DNA of 64,000 bases from positions 1 through 64,000 of the IMG/VR virus record IMGVR_UViG_3300047481_000755. The stretch is one strand, 5' to 3'. Position 1 is the first letter of the stretch, and each line of letters opens with the position of its first letter. The translations under genes were made by a program, and so were the position numbers. The stretch comes from a virus. The notes beneath the pieces were generated by a model. It was not told where the DNA came from. It searched no databases and saw only the letters and a list, made by a program, of their open reading frames with translations. This document shows, piece after piece, positions 14,547 to 23,210 of the stretch.

Positions 14547-17500
14547 TATTTACTCCGTGATTTTTTATTTATTCTTTGACTTTTAGATAGTGAGCCAACT
14601 GGACTTACGGGATTATCTACACCTATCGTTGCTGCTGATCCACTGTAACCTGCTTGATTTAACTCTTCTTCAGTGAGTGGTATACCAAATGCTCTAAATG
14701 CGTCTAATTTAGTGGAAGATGCGGAATCACCTGTAAGATACCAGCCACGAACATCACGGCGCATATTGAATTCGTTGATCAAGATTTTTTTATCTGTACC
14801 AACTACGTTGAAGTATAGATTTTCATTGGTCTTTGATTTACCCCAATTACTTGCGCCACGTTTACGGCATTTGACTAGAGCGCCACTGGCATACGCACTT
14901 GGCCATACCTTATAACGACTCTTGACTTTATAGTAGCAGGCATCCTTTTTCTCGGTCAACATATCAATATTGAACATAGGACCGCTACAGTGAGGACATG
15001 CTTCTTCTCTTAATGGAGAATTACTAACAAGTTTGTTTATTACTCGTAGTGTATTTGGACCTATTTTTCCATCTGGGTCTAGACCATTTTGACGCTGAAA
15101 CTCTTTAATGGAATCAACATCAGTTAAGCCTAGTTTTTGTATATTTTGCCGTTGAGTAGTTTGTTTTCTAATATTGTAGTCGGTATTACTACGATCACCT
15201 CTTGTTGCGCCAGATAGATAATTGTAGTATTCTCCTACTTTCATATCACGAAAATGTGGGTTACCTGCAAGTAATTGCTTTCTTTTTGCTTCTACTTTCG
15301 CTGGATTTCTGGAATCGTTTGGATTACGACTTTTCCAAGCGTCCATAAGAGTATCAATAACTGCTTTGTTGGGATCATTGCGTACACCGTCATATATATC
15401 TACCGCACCACGACCTCCTACGGCGTGTGCCATATATAAATTTACTTTGTCTGGCACGATGCCATTATTTTTTAGGACACTGGCATTTTCATTTGTTAAT
15501 TCTTGTAGTAATCTATTTTGAGTTGCTTGATCAAATTTTGTAGTTTTTGGATCAATGCCTGCTTTTCTAGCAAGATTTGCTAGTGTGCTTCCGACAAACT
15601 GATATGCGCCTACTGCGTTAGCATTGCTGTGATTATCAGATCTATACTTTTGAAAACGCATTACTTCATCAACGGACATGTCTGATAGTTTTTTAGCGCC
15701 GCCTAGATTTTCTTTACTCCATTGTTCGGCAGTGAGTAATGGTGCACCGACGTTTGGCCCCTTATTCGCTTTTACTATATTAACAATTTGGCCATTTTGT
15801 ACAACATCGCCAAATGCTATATCTGGATTTTTTTGAGATTCCGCTTTACCGATAGCGTCTACTATTTCTTCAGGTGGCGGTAGGGGCATACGTTGAATAA
15901 CTCCAGTACTGCCCGTATCGGGTCTGGATAAATCAGCCTCACCAGCATATCTAAGTTGTTCGGGTGTTAAATTTGATCTTAATTCCTGTTGTTGAGCTGG
16001 CTCTTGTTGTACCCGAGCATTTTGTGAAGCCCTATTTGGCGCGGATTGTGATGGCGGTTTAATGGGTTCACTGATTGAAGGTTGTGATTGTGCTTGATCT
16101 TCAGCATCACGTTGAGCCTGGCTCATTTGTTGTCGTGGTTCAACTTTGATGGCGGATGCAGAGGTAGTACTTCCTGTAAATGGTGGAAGATTAAGAGTTG
16201 CTCCAGCAAATATTTTATTAGGATCTTTAATTTGCGGATTTAATCGCATTAACTCAGCAACAGTGACACCATTTTGTCTAGCAATTGTACTTAATGTATC
16301 ACCACGTTCTATGGTCATTGAGTTTGGTATAGCAGGTTCACTGATTGAAAGTTGTGATTGAGATTGATCTTCAGCATCACGTTGAGCCTGACTCATTTGT
16401 TGATTTATTTTTGGTGTTTCTGGTCTTTGTGTAAAAGATGGTGTGGTGCCCATATCAACCGCTGATTGTGATGGTCTTGATTGTGCCGGAGTTGATGGCC
16501 CACCTGGCAATGATGGTAATGGTAAATCTCCCATAGCAGGTGAAGAAGTACGATCATCATCAGCGCCGCCACCACTTAATGCGCTTGACGTGTCAGTTGA
16601 TACACCAGTAGTTGGTGCTGATCTGACCGTTCCACTAGCAGTTGTTCCAGGTGGTCTGGCAATACTTGCTTCTGCTTTTTTAATTAATTCTTGATTTGTT
16701 ACTTGTATACCGCCTGGATGATACCATTTGCCATCACGCTTTGTTAAATTTCCACCCAAACGCGATAAGCCTTGATCAATGATTCCAAGATTTGCTTGTT
16801 GGCTCGGTGTTTCTGGCTGTCGGCCAAGATCTCTGGCAGTTGGCTCTGGTTGATAATATTGACCAGTTCCGGCACGAGGCATTGCGCCGCGCCTAGGTTC
16901 AGTTGCTTTTCTTTGAACTGAAGTTGATGCTGGTGTGACAGTAGTTGTAGGTGCTGCTGATTGTGTCCTACCGCCGGACTGTGCTGCTCTGTATTTTGCC
17001 CATTCCTCTGGTGGAGCATATATACTGGGTGTTCCAGGTTTTGGTTGATATGTAATAGTTGGTCCAGCGGCTAGTCTGTTTTTCGGAGCAGTAGTAGAAC
17101 TGGGTTCTGGTTTAGGAGCAGCAGGTGAAGTGGCAACTCTTGTAGCAGCAGCCTGTCTAGCGGCAGCCCGAGCTGCAGCCGCAGGATCAACCTGTTGAAC
17201 TGGAGATTGTACTCTAACTTCAGTTGATGAAGTTTGAGATCTGGCACCTGGACCAGGTCCGGCACCAACAGAGGCAGCACTTAATCTGTTTCTTTGTGCT
17301 TGTGCTGCGGAATCAGTGCCTGTCGCACGAGCTTTGTTTTCAAATACATTTTTTAATGTTATCTCTTGATCTTCTTTTACTTTGGTGCTAACATTTATTG
17401 CTGCTCCACGGCGTTCTGGATTAGGATCCTCACGGCGTTTTTTACTAGCAGCACTGGCTCGACCTTTTTTACCTAGTGAGTGTGCTTTGCTGCGTGGCAA

Positions 17501-17701
17501 GCATTTTGGCTTACCTTCGCCCTCACTGCCACGCGCACACTCTCCTCGAATTTTTCCATCAGGCCCAAATCTTACCCATTTTTCTTTGAACCATTTTCTG
17601 AGATTTTCGGTAATGACTTCACTTTCAACATCTTTGGCATGTATTAAATTTTCAGTGATGTTTACTTTTTTGTTACTGGAATAAAACTCATATAAATTCA
17701 T
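14546..17701 (-). CDS. Large multidomain muralytic/structural protein (DUF5872, LysM, lysozyme-like, PG-binding)
   Basis: 1051 residues. In order: a start MNLYEFYSSNKKVNITEN resembling a capsid-targeting segment; a DUF5872-like block WVRFGPDGKIRG...GKPKCLPRSKAHSLGKKGRA (residues 40-90); and a long Pro/Ala/Gln low-complexity region. A LysM repeat with ERGDTLSTIARQNGVTVAEL follows (near residues 465-510), then a transglycosylase/muramidase-like region from VDAIGKAESQ to the NANAVGAYQFVGSTLANLA motif. After these come a peptidoglycan-binding module (IKEFQRQNGLDPDGKIGPNT) and a C-terminal block CYYKVKSRYKVWPSAYASGALVKC. It probably degrades peptidoglycan during entry as a virion or ejected protein; that role is inferred. 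Confidence 0.75.
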   Translation of the reverse strand: MNLYEFYSSNKKVNITENLIHAKDVESEVITENLRKWFKEKWVRFGPDGKIRGECARGSEGEGKPKCLPRSKAHSLGKKGRASAASKKRREDPNPERRGAAINVSTKVKEDQEITLKNVFENKARATGTDSAAQAQRNRLSAASVGAGPGPGARSQTSSTEVRVQSPVQQVDPAAAARAAARQAAATRVATSPAAPKPEPSSTTAPKNRLAAGPTITYQPKPGTPSIYAPPEEWAKYRAAQSGGRTQSAAPTTTVTPASTSVQRKATEPRRGAMPRAGTGQYYQPEPTARDLGRQPETPSQQANLGIIDQGLSRLGGNLTKRDGKWYHPGGIQVTNQELIKKAEASIARPPGTTASGTVRSAPTTGVSTDTSSALSGGGADDDRTSSPAMGDLPLPSLPGGPSTPAQSRPSQSAVDMGTTPSFTQRPETPKINQQMSQAQRDAEDQSQSQLSISEPAIPNSMTIERGDTLSTIARQNGVTVAELMRLNPQIKDPNKIFAGATLNLPPFTGSTTSASAIKVEPRQQMSQAQRDAEDQAQSQPSISEPIKPPSQSAPNRASQNARVQQEPAQQQELRSNLTPEQLRYAGEADLSRPDTGSTGVIQRMPLPPPEEIVDAIGKAESQKNPDIAFGDVVQNGQIVNIVKANKGPNVGAPLLTAEQWSKENLGGAKKLSDMSVDEVMRFQKYRSDNHSNANAVGAYQFVGSTLANLARKAGIDPKTTKFDQATQNRLLQELTNENASVLKNNGIVPDKVNLYMAHAVGGRGAVDIYDGVRNDPNKAVIDTLMDAWKSRNPNDSRNPAKVEAKRKQLLAGNPHFRDMKVGEYYNYLSGATRGDRSNTDYNIRKQTTQRQNIQKLGLTDVDSIKEFQRQNGLDPDGKIGPNTLRVINKLVSNSPLREEACPHCSGPMFNIDMLTEKKDACYYKVKSRYKVWPSAYASGALVKCRKRGASNWGKSKTNENLYFNVVGTDKKILINEFNMRRDVRGWYLTGDSASSTKLDAFRAFGIPLTEEELNQAGYSGSAATIGVDNPVSPVGSLSKSQRINKKSRSK
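14566..14573 (-). promoter_or_regulatory. Late-type promoter box AATAAATA
   Basis: AATAAATA lies 20 bases before the Dps-like start, with a GGAG ribosome-binding site between. It matches the T4 late -10 consensus TATAAATA at seven of eight positions. Confidence 0.45.
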
Positions 17702-17703
17702 GT

Positions 17704-18087
17704 TTATTTTCCTAATTTGGCTAGATACGCAGCATTTGATAGAGAGTTTTTCAAATTACTTGCTGTTTGTGGAGTTTCGGCTGCTTTGGCTATTAATGGA
17801 GTAAGAGCACTCATGGCTTGTTGTTCTGGACCTGTGAGTGGTTTTTGATCATTTATTTTTACAACGGCACTGGCTGCCTGATTGATGTCAAGATTTGGGC
17901 CCAACACATTTTTTAAACCACTCATTGTATTTTTGGCAGTGGCTATATCTACTTGTTGAGCACGTTTTTCAGCCCTTACATCCTTGGGTCCGGCGGTTGT
18001 TTGTTGTTGTGGACTAGTAGTTTGTTTAGTAGGATCTTGTGCGTTTGGTGTAGGTGGTGCCGCTTCTACCTTAAATTTTTTTTTTTT
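17704..18087 (-). CDS. C-terminal part of frameshifted virion-type protein
   Basis: An open frame runs without a stop from the A14 tract (18089-18076) to 17704, about 123 residues. It opens FKVEAAPPTPNAQDP and closes with a helical block around MSGLKNVLGPNLDINQAAS. The only ATG, at 17925, would make a 73-residue protein. The Pro/Gln-rich section before that ATG looks like a direct continuation of the upstream frame. I therefore read this as the end of the gene that starts at 19538, reached by a -1 shift or a one-base difference in the A run. Confidence 0.6.
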   Translation of the reverse strand, partial: KKKKFKVEAAPPTPNAQDPTKQTTSPQQQTTAGPKDVRAEKRAQQVDIATAKNTMSGLKNVLGPNLDINQAASAVVKINDQKPLTGPEQQAMSALTPLIAKAAETPQTASNLKNSLSNAAYLAKLGK

Positions 18088-19538
18088 TTAGGAATATAGT
18101 TGTTTTCTACGATATCAAATCTATTATCTAGATAGTTTTCAAACTGCCTAGAAAGACGATTAACTATGTTATGTTTATTTTCTGCCATAGAACTTGTATT
18201 GCCTATATTTGATAGAGCAAAATTATTTCTGCTGCCAGTCGATGATATTTTATCTAATATCTTTACTGGAGGTACGCTACGCCCTGCTCCGGTACTACTC
18301 TGCGGCTGTGCTGGTAATCTTGATGGTTCAACTTTTGGAGCACTTAACCCTGGCCCAGGGCCAGCACCAACGGAGGACCGTCCTAACTCAGTTCTATAAT
18401 CTCGTGCTGAAGGAGCAACACCCATGGCGACAGCCTTACCAGTTCTTCTTTTCATGGTATCTTGACTAAAAGTTAATCCACTTGCGGGATCTACCGCGGC
18501 CGGTCTTACGCGAGTAGTTGCTCCTTGATACACTGAATCTGCTTCAGCACCTGCACTGGCATTGCCGATGTCGTATGATGTTATTGTATTCGGAGGTTTA
18601 ACTGGAGATGCAACTGCTGCTGGTGCTGCTGAACTTACCGGTGCTACTGATGGAGTGGATATTGAAGAAGGAACAGAGGCATTGCCCGCAGCATCCGCCG
18701 CTGCGGCCATTCGATCCATGCGGGCTTCAAAATCTGATGGTAAAGCACTGGTTGTTTTAGAAGGATCGTATAATGAAACAGATTGTTTTAAACCAGAACC
18801 GTTTAGATTTTGTCTACCAAAATTAAGTTCTTGTGCTCTACGTTGAGCATCCGCATTTTTGAAGTAACTTACAGGTGGTTTTGGACCAGGCATTCTTTTT
18901 AGAATATCTGGATCTTGACGATTCGCACCACCTAGCCATTTTTCTTGTTCAGGTGTGAATGTAAATCCCTGATCATCTGGTTCATATGTTTTATATGGAT
19001 CACGGGCTTTTAATTTTTCTGTTGTTCGTTTTAACCAATCATATTCGGATAACATTTCTTCTTCCATGCCTACCATTTTTCTTTCAACATCTTTGGCGGT
19101 ATCAGTACCCTTTAGGTATCCAGGAAATTTATTCATCTCAAGAGTAGGCTCAATAGATTTAGATGCTGCTGGTAATGGTCCACCTGGATCTTTTCTTTTA
19201 CCAACAAATGATTGTTGTTTAGAAATATCGCCCAATTTTGGCTCTAATCTTCCATAAGGATCAACTGATGGCTTCGCTGCGGGAATTTCTTGTTTCAGCG
19301 TTGGAATTTTTTCTTGTGCTTGACTAATAGCCTGTCGTGTACTTTGGCCAGGTTGAACTTTAATTCTTGGTTTAACCGTGCCGCCTACTGCGCCCATTGG
19401 GGGAGCAATATCTTGTATTGGACTAAAATCAAATTTAGGCTCAATACGTTGACCGCTAAAATCTCTGGCACCAGGTCTGAAGCCAACTTGTTCAGAAAGA
19501 ATATCTAATTTGGATAGGATATTTTTAATGTCGCTCAT
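18066..19538 (-). CDS. Low-complexity virion/cargo-type protein, N-terminal part
   Basis: 490 residues from MSDIKNILSKLDILSEQ at 19538; the short start contains an L-S-E site like the other putative cargo proteins. The rest is rich in Pro, Ala, Ser and Lys with little predicted fold. Short recurrent phrases such as SVGAGPGPG are shared with the 1051-residue neighbour, pointing to common ancestry or exchange of segments. It stops shortly after an A14 tract, beyond which a compatible frame continues (17704-18087). Function unknown. Confidence 0.65.
   Translation of the reverse strand: MSDIKNILSKLDILSEQVGFRPGARDFSGQRIEPKFDFSPIQDIAPPMGAVGGTVKPRIKVQPGQSTRQAISQAQEKIPTLKQEIPAAKPSVDPYGRLEPKLGDISKQQSFVGKRKDPGGPLPAASKSIEPTLEMNKFPGYLKGTDTAKDVERKMVGMEEEMLSEYDWLKRTTEKLKARDPYKTYEPDDQGFTFTPEQEKWLGGANRQDPDILKRMPGPKPPVSYFKNADAQRRAQELNFGRQNLNGSGLKQSVSLYDPSKTTSALPSDFEARMDRMAAAADAAGNASVPSSISTPSVAPVSSAAPAAVASPVKPPNTITSYDIGNASAGAEADSVYQGATTRVRPAAVDPASGLTFSQDTMKRRTGKAVAMGVAPSARDYRTELGRSSVGAGPGPGLSAPKVEPSRLPAQPQSSTGAGRSVPPVKILDKISSTGSRNNFALSNIGNTSSMAENKHNIVNRLSRQFENYLDNRFDIVENNYIPKKKKNLR
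18076..18089 (-). other. A14 homopolymer: candidate slippage/frameshift site
   Basis: Fourteen consecutive A on the coding strand fall four codons before the stop of the 19538 frame. One extra A (or a -1 ribosomal shift on A AAA AAA) joins it to the downstream open frame. A sequencing or assembly miscount is the simple alternative. Confidence 0.7.
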
Positions 19539-19542
19539 GATT

Positions 19543-21993
19543 TTATTTATCTTTCTGCTGTCTATATGTTCCGCCAAACAAGGTGCCAACTTTGGACTTA
19601 TTCTTTATCTTTGGATTTACAACTCCAGCAATACTACCTGCTGTAGTTTCATCTATTGTGGATTTTTTTGCTACATCTTTTAATTTCAAGATTGTGGCAT
19701 TATTGCGATCCGCCCAACGATTTGCTTCATCTTCGCTACGAAAAACTTTTGTTTTTACTATTTTTTGATCACGATTGTTATACACTTGAATCAACGCTTC
19801 TACCGAATTATCTGTGCTTTCCGATACGCTTTCCTTCTTGGTATTTTTCACACAATTAGGGTATTTTTTACCAAACATAGTTTTCATACCCTCTTTACGA
19901 TAGCCTTTCCAACATGCCTCGCCTACTTTGCTCTCATTGACGCCAAAATCTTTGTTAGTAACTTGCCACGGCTGTTTTAAAGGAACAGGATCTGGACTTG
20001 GCTTAACACCAGCGGTAGTTGAAATATTTTTTGCTCTAGCAAGATTAGATTTGACCATATTTAACGCATCTGGAGTAATGCTTCCACGAACGCCAGTTTG
20101 AGTAGCATCTGGAACGACATCGAAACCCTGACGTTTCATGCCACTGCTTTGTAAAACTGTATCAGTTTTTGAAACAATTTGATCTAACTGTTTTTGATCT
20201 GTACCTTCCGCCACACCTTGCTTTAGACGCTTGCCGTTGATTACTTCTACACCGTTGATTTCTAAAGGATACCAATCATTGATTGCCAATCGTTCAAACA
20301 CTTCATCCAACGAACTGGCTTTTACTTTCAACTTTACTTGCTTGGACAATGCGTTGCTCTTGTCAAAGGCTAATACTCGGTAAACTTGATCCGAGCCTTC
20401 CGCCACACCTTGCTGTTTCACACCTTGCTGTTTTTGTTGACGTTTTACTGCTTTCTGTTTAGCAAGTTTAGCAGGGCTTGTTGGTTGTTTTAATCCTTTT
20501 TTCCAGTTAGCAGGTGGAGTTTTAATCTCGCCTCCCCACTGGTCAAATTCGCCTTCCGCCACACCTTGTTCGCTAATATGCTTTAGATGCGTAGTAGTTA
20601 ATACGAAAGAATCCTTATACTTACCATCTTCGCCGGCTTTGCTAGGATCGTCTAACTTAACTTTAACTCGCCCATCTACATTGATATTTTTAGATACAGC
20701 AACAATCGTACCTGTGCCCAACGGACCATCTACACGATCTCCTACATTGTAGGTATTCTTAAAGCCTTCCGCCACACCTTTCGCCTTTAGGTGCATGTCT
20801 CTTGTTTTTACATAACGCTTGGTTTCTTTATCTCCAGATTCAATATCACCTTGATTATAATGCCCTATTGCTCGTCCTGCGTGTTTACTTGCAACCACAT
20901 CGGGATGTTCTTTGCCTTTGATAGAACGCTTGATGCCTTTTACAACATCACTAAAGCCTTTCGCCACACCTTGGCGGCCAAGTTTTTTCTTAATACTAGC
21001 GATTTCACGGGCAATAGCATTTTGTTTAGTCCAGAAACTGTAATCATCACTGTATTGATATTCTGGATCAAATTCGCTTTCTAACTCACGCAATCTTGCT
21101 TCTAATTCCTCTCTACTTGGCTCAGGCGCATACTTTGCTTGTGATTTAGTTGGACCACCAGTTTTTAATTGACCGCTCTTTTTCATATCATCAATCATCG
21201 CAGCAAACTGACTATGAAAATCACTTTCATTAACAGTTGATTCAGACGCAGCACGTATTGATTTTAGATCTTTATCTGATGGCGCACCTTTGCTGCCAGG
21301 TTTACGCATACGTTCACCACTGCCACCTTTTATACGTTCACGTTTTGCTCTGATATTAGCCCATAAGCCCGGTTTTTCACTCTCACTTACTGGCTGTTCA
21401 GTTGATGTAGTGTTATCGGCGGGTAAATTTTTAGTGTAGTAAATTACAGATTTTTTATCTGATGCTTCATCGTATTCACGCTTAATCTTCTGTGCCATTT
21501 CTGGATTTTTATCCATCATGGATCTGAAGTATGTTTTGGCGCCATTCAACCAATTGAATTTTTTAGGCATGCCATCTACGCTAACAGGATTGCCCTTAAC
21601 GATAACATACCAAGGACCACGCTCAAAATCTTGAAATTTTTCTTCTTCGTCTTCCGCTACTGGAGCGGTTGACTCAACTACACTATTTTTTTTTACTGGT
21701 TTCAATCCTTCTGCTAGTGGAAGAAAATCATCTTCACCAGCGTCAACATTCATCATTTGATATTCAAGATGTTCTCTGACCGATTTTAGATAGTCATTTG
21801 CTAGTGTTATCTTGGAAGCGACCCAACCTTCTAAGCCTTGTTCTTCAGAAATATTACGTAATAACTTGTGTAGAACAATAGCATGTTCAGCGGCATAGTA
21901 GCAATCTACTCTGGCCATTTGAACTTCGTGATCGCTATGGGCTTCATGTGCGTCCTCTAAGAAGCCTTCCTTTAGAAACTGTTTACTATTCAT
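19543..21993 (-). CDS. Modular 816-aa protein with QGVAEG linkers
   Basis: 816 residues. The start MNSKQFLKEGFLED resembles a capsid-targeting peptide with an L-K-E site. A conserved helical domain follows (DHEVQMARVDCYYAAEHAIVL ... GLEGWVASKITLANDYL). After residue 100 the protein is a string of small modules separated by (K)QGVAEG or near copies. One module is SH3/KOW-like (YNVGDRVDGPLGTGTIVAV), and another is a Cys-pair block EACWKGYRKEGMKTMFGKKY. Each linker ends in V-A-E before Gly, similar to T4 prohead-protease sites. I infer a processed head-cargo polyprotein; the enzymatic content, if any, is unknown. Confidence 0.7.
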   Translation of the reverse strand: MNSKQFLKEGFLEDAHEAHSDHEVQMARVDCYYAAEHAIVLHKLLRNISEEQGLEGWVASKITLANDYLKSVREHLEYQMMNVDAGEDDFLPLAEGLKPVKKNSVVESTAPVAEDEEEKFQDFERGPWYVIVKGNPVSVDGMPKKFNWLNGAKTYFRSMMDKNPEMAQKIKREYDEASDKKSVIYYTKNLPADNTTSTEQPVSESEKPGLWANIRAKRERIKGGSGERMRKPGSKGAPSDKDLKSIRAASESTVNESDFHSQFAAMIDDMKKSGQLKTGGPTKSQAKYAPEPSREELEARLRELESEFDPEYQYSDDYSFWTKQNAIAREIASIKKKLGRQGVAKGFSDVVKGIKRSIKGKEHPDVVASKHAGRAIGHYNQGDIESGDKETKRYVKTRDMHLKAKGVAEGFKNTYNVGDRVDGPLGTGTIVAVSKNINVDGRVKVKLDDPSKAGEDGKYKDSFVLTTTHLKHISEQGVAEGEFDQWGGEIKTPPANWKKGLKQPTSPAKLAKQKAVKRQQKQQGVKQQGVAEGSDQVYRVLAFDKSNALSKQVKLKVKASSLDEVFERLAINDWYPLEINGVEVINGKRLKQGVAEGTDQKQLDQIVSKTDTVLQSSGMKRQGFDVVPDATQTGVRGSITPDALNMVKSNLARAKNISTTAGVKPSPDPVPLKQPWQVTNKDFGVNESKVGEACWKGYRKEGMKTMFGKKYPNCVKNTKKESVSESTDNSVEALIQVYNNRDQKIVKTKVFRSEDEANRWADRNNATILKLKDVAKKSTIDETTAGSIAGVVNPKIKNKSKVGTLFGGTYRQQKDK
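20204..20220 (-). repeat. QGVAEG module copy 1
   Basis: Coding strand CAAGGTGTGGCGGAAGG, encoding Q-G-V-A-E-G in frame inside the 816-residue protein. Identical in sequence to two other copies here. Confidence 0.85.
20396..20427 (-). repeat. QGVAEG module copy 2 with preceding half copy
   Basis: A full copy (20396-20412) is preceded on the coding strand by a half copy CAGCAAGGTGTG (to 20427), giving QQGVKQQGVAEG. This looks like a partial tandem duplication. Confidence 0.85.
20552..20568 (-). repeat. QGVAEG module copy 3
   Basis: An identical 17-base CAAGGTGTGGCGGAAGG in the same reading frame, here after an SH3/KOW-like module. Confidence 0.85.
20765..20781 (-). repeat. QGVAEG module copy 4 (KGVAEG variant)
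   Basis: The first base differs (AAAGGTGTGGCGGAAGG), giving Lys for Gln. The other 16 bases are identical. Confidence 0.8.
20957..20973 (-). repeat. QGVAEG module copy 5 (QGVAKG, site lost)
   Basis: CAAGGTGTGGCGAAAGG: a single G-to-A change turns the Glu codon into Lys, which would abolish a V-A-E type cleavage site. Confidence 0.8.
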
Positions 21994-22017
21994 TTCGGTT
22001 AATCCTATGATTTTATA

Positions 22018-22025
22018 TATTTATC
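22018..22025 (-). promoter_or_regulatory. Late-type promoter box GATAAATA
   Basis: GATAAATA lies 25 bases before the 816-residue protein gene (start 21993), at the end of the upstream gene. It matches seven of eight bases of the T4 late box, with an AGGA ribosome-binding site following. Confidence 0.45.
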
Positions 22026-23124
22026 TACTATTTGTAATTGCGTCTGGATGTTTTCGGTTGTAAAGACGCATGATAACGCCTGCTTGGGCATTTGCGCCAT
22101 TTTCTTCATCACTACCTGTTACGCCGGAGTTGTGGTCTAATTCATTGTTTAAGTGTTGTTTGTAATGTACTAATTCGTGTGCTAGAGTTCTTAACACATC
22201 AACAGGATGTCTGCCATGTACACCTACCAATATCATATTCTTTTCAGGCATGAATTGACCAAAACTGCTTTGAATGCCATCGCCGCCTATCGTCATCTTG
22301 AATGAAATCTTGGGTAAATTCTTTATCTCCAACACCTTCATTGCTATCGGTAAAAATTGTCTAATAGAGCCTTTTAGAGCATCTATAGTTGATATGTCTT
22401 CATTGATTTTACCACTTATTGGACTTGCTGTATCCGTGCTCACGCCTACTATATCTTCGGTTGTTGCTGATTGAATCTTATCAAAAATTGTGCCCAGTTC
22501 TTGACGTGGATATTTGTACATCTTGGTCAAGAATTCTGTTCTCTCTTCTGGATTGTTACGAATTTTGTTCCATAAATTTCTAGCATCAGTGCCGTGACTT
22601 ACGTCATATGTTTCGTTGCCGATGGTAATTTTTTTCTGTAGTTCCGGAATCACTACGACATATCCATGTTTATCGGCAGTGACTGGTTGCTCACCATCTC
22701 GCAGTGTTTTGTAGTAACTAGGGCTACCTGCTGGTTTGGTAATATTTCCGTCTTTGTCTTTTTGATCTCTTTTGGTATATGTATCTGGGTTCAATCGATC
22801 AGCATCTGGGCCACCTACCACTGTTATGAATACAGTGTTTGCTGGGTCAAATTTTTGTGGTAGTACATACATCTTGTTGGTTTCAATAATTCTGTCACCA
22901 GGAACACCAGCAGCGGTCATTAGTTGATATTTGTCGTTGAAGTTGAATGGGCTTTTAGGACCACTGGTATCATTGCTAGTGAGAATGTACACATTTTCAC
23001 TGCCAAATCTACGTTGTAGTATTTCAAATACGCCAGCATGGCCTTGATGAAATGGCTGAAATCTTCCAGGGTAAGTAACAATTACATCTGGCTTTTGTTG
23101 TTCGTAAAGTTCGTATGCGTACAT
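22021..23124 (-). CDS. Nucleotidyltransferase-zincin fusion protein
   Basis: 367 residues. After a capsid-targeting-like start (MYAYELYEQQ) comes a HIGH-superfamily nucleotidyltransferase domain (residues 14 to about 205): VTYPGRFQPFHQGH holds the HxGH motif, and VVGGPDADRLNP follows. The last 120 residues form a second domain with LRTLAHELVHYKQ, the HExxH zinc motif of metallopeptidases. NMN adenylyltransferase-like enzymes of this type make NAD or CDP-activated compounds; the actual substrate is unknown. The pairing with a zincin is unusual. A terminator separates it from the upstream glycosyltransferase gene. Confidence 0.75.
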   Translation of the reverse strand: MYAYELYEQQKPDVIVTYPGRFQPFHQGHAGVFEILQRRFGSENVYILTSNDTSGPKSPFNFNDKYQLMTAAGVPGDRIIETNKMYVLPQKFDPANTVFITVVGGPDADRLNPDTYTKRDQKDKDGNITKPAGSPSYYKTLRDGEQPVTADKHGYVVVIPELQKKITIGNETYDVSHGTDARNLWNKIRNNPEERTEFLTKMYKYPRQELGTIFDKIQSATTEDIVGVSTDTASPISGKINEDISTIDALKGSIRQFLPIAMKVLEIKNLPKISFKMTIGGDGIQSSFGQFMPEKNMILVGVHGRHPVDVLRTLAHELVHYKQHLNNELDHNSGVTGSDEENGANAQAGVIMRLYNRKHPDAITNSR

Positions 23125-23145
23125 AGTAATTATATGTTAATACTA

Positions 23146-23153
23146 TATTTATT
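23146..23153 (-). promoter_or_regulatory. Late-type promoter box AATAAATA
   Basis: AATAAATA lies 22 bases before the gene starting at 23124. The following ATAGTA/TACTAT inverted repeat reaches the start codon, a weak version of the hairpin arrangement seen elsewhere. Confidence 0.4.
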
Positions 23154-23160
23154 ACAGAAA

Positions 23161-23187
23161 TAGAAAACGGGACACTGTGGTCCCGTT
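23161..23187 (-). terminator. Rho-independent terminator
   Basis: Minus strand: AACGGGAC, loop CACAGT, GTCCCGTT, then TTCTATTTC. A perfect 8-bp stem lies 24 bases after the glycosyltransferase stop. Confidence 0.8.
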
Positions 23188-23210
23188 ACGATGTTTTACG
23201 TGTTTAAGTA

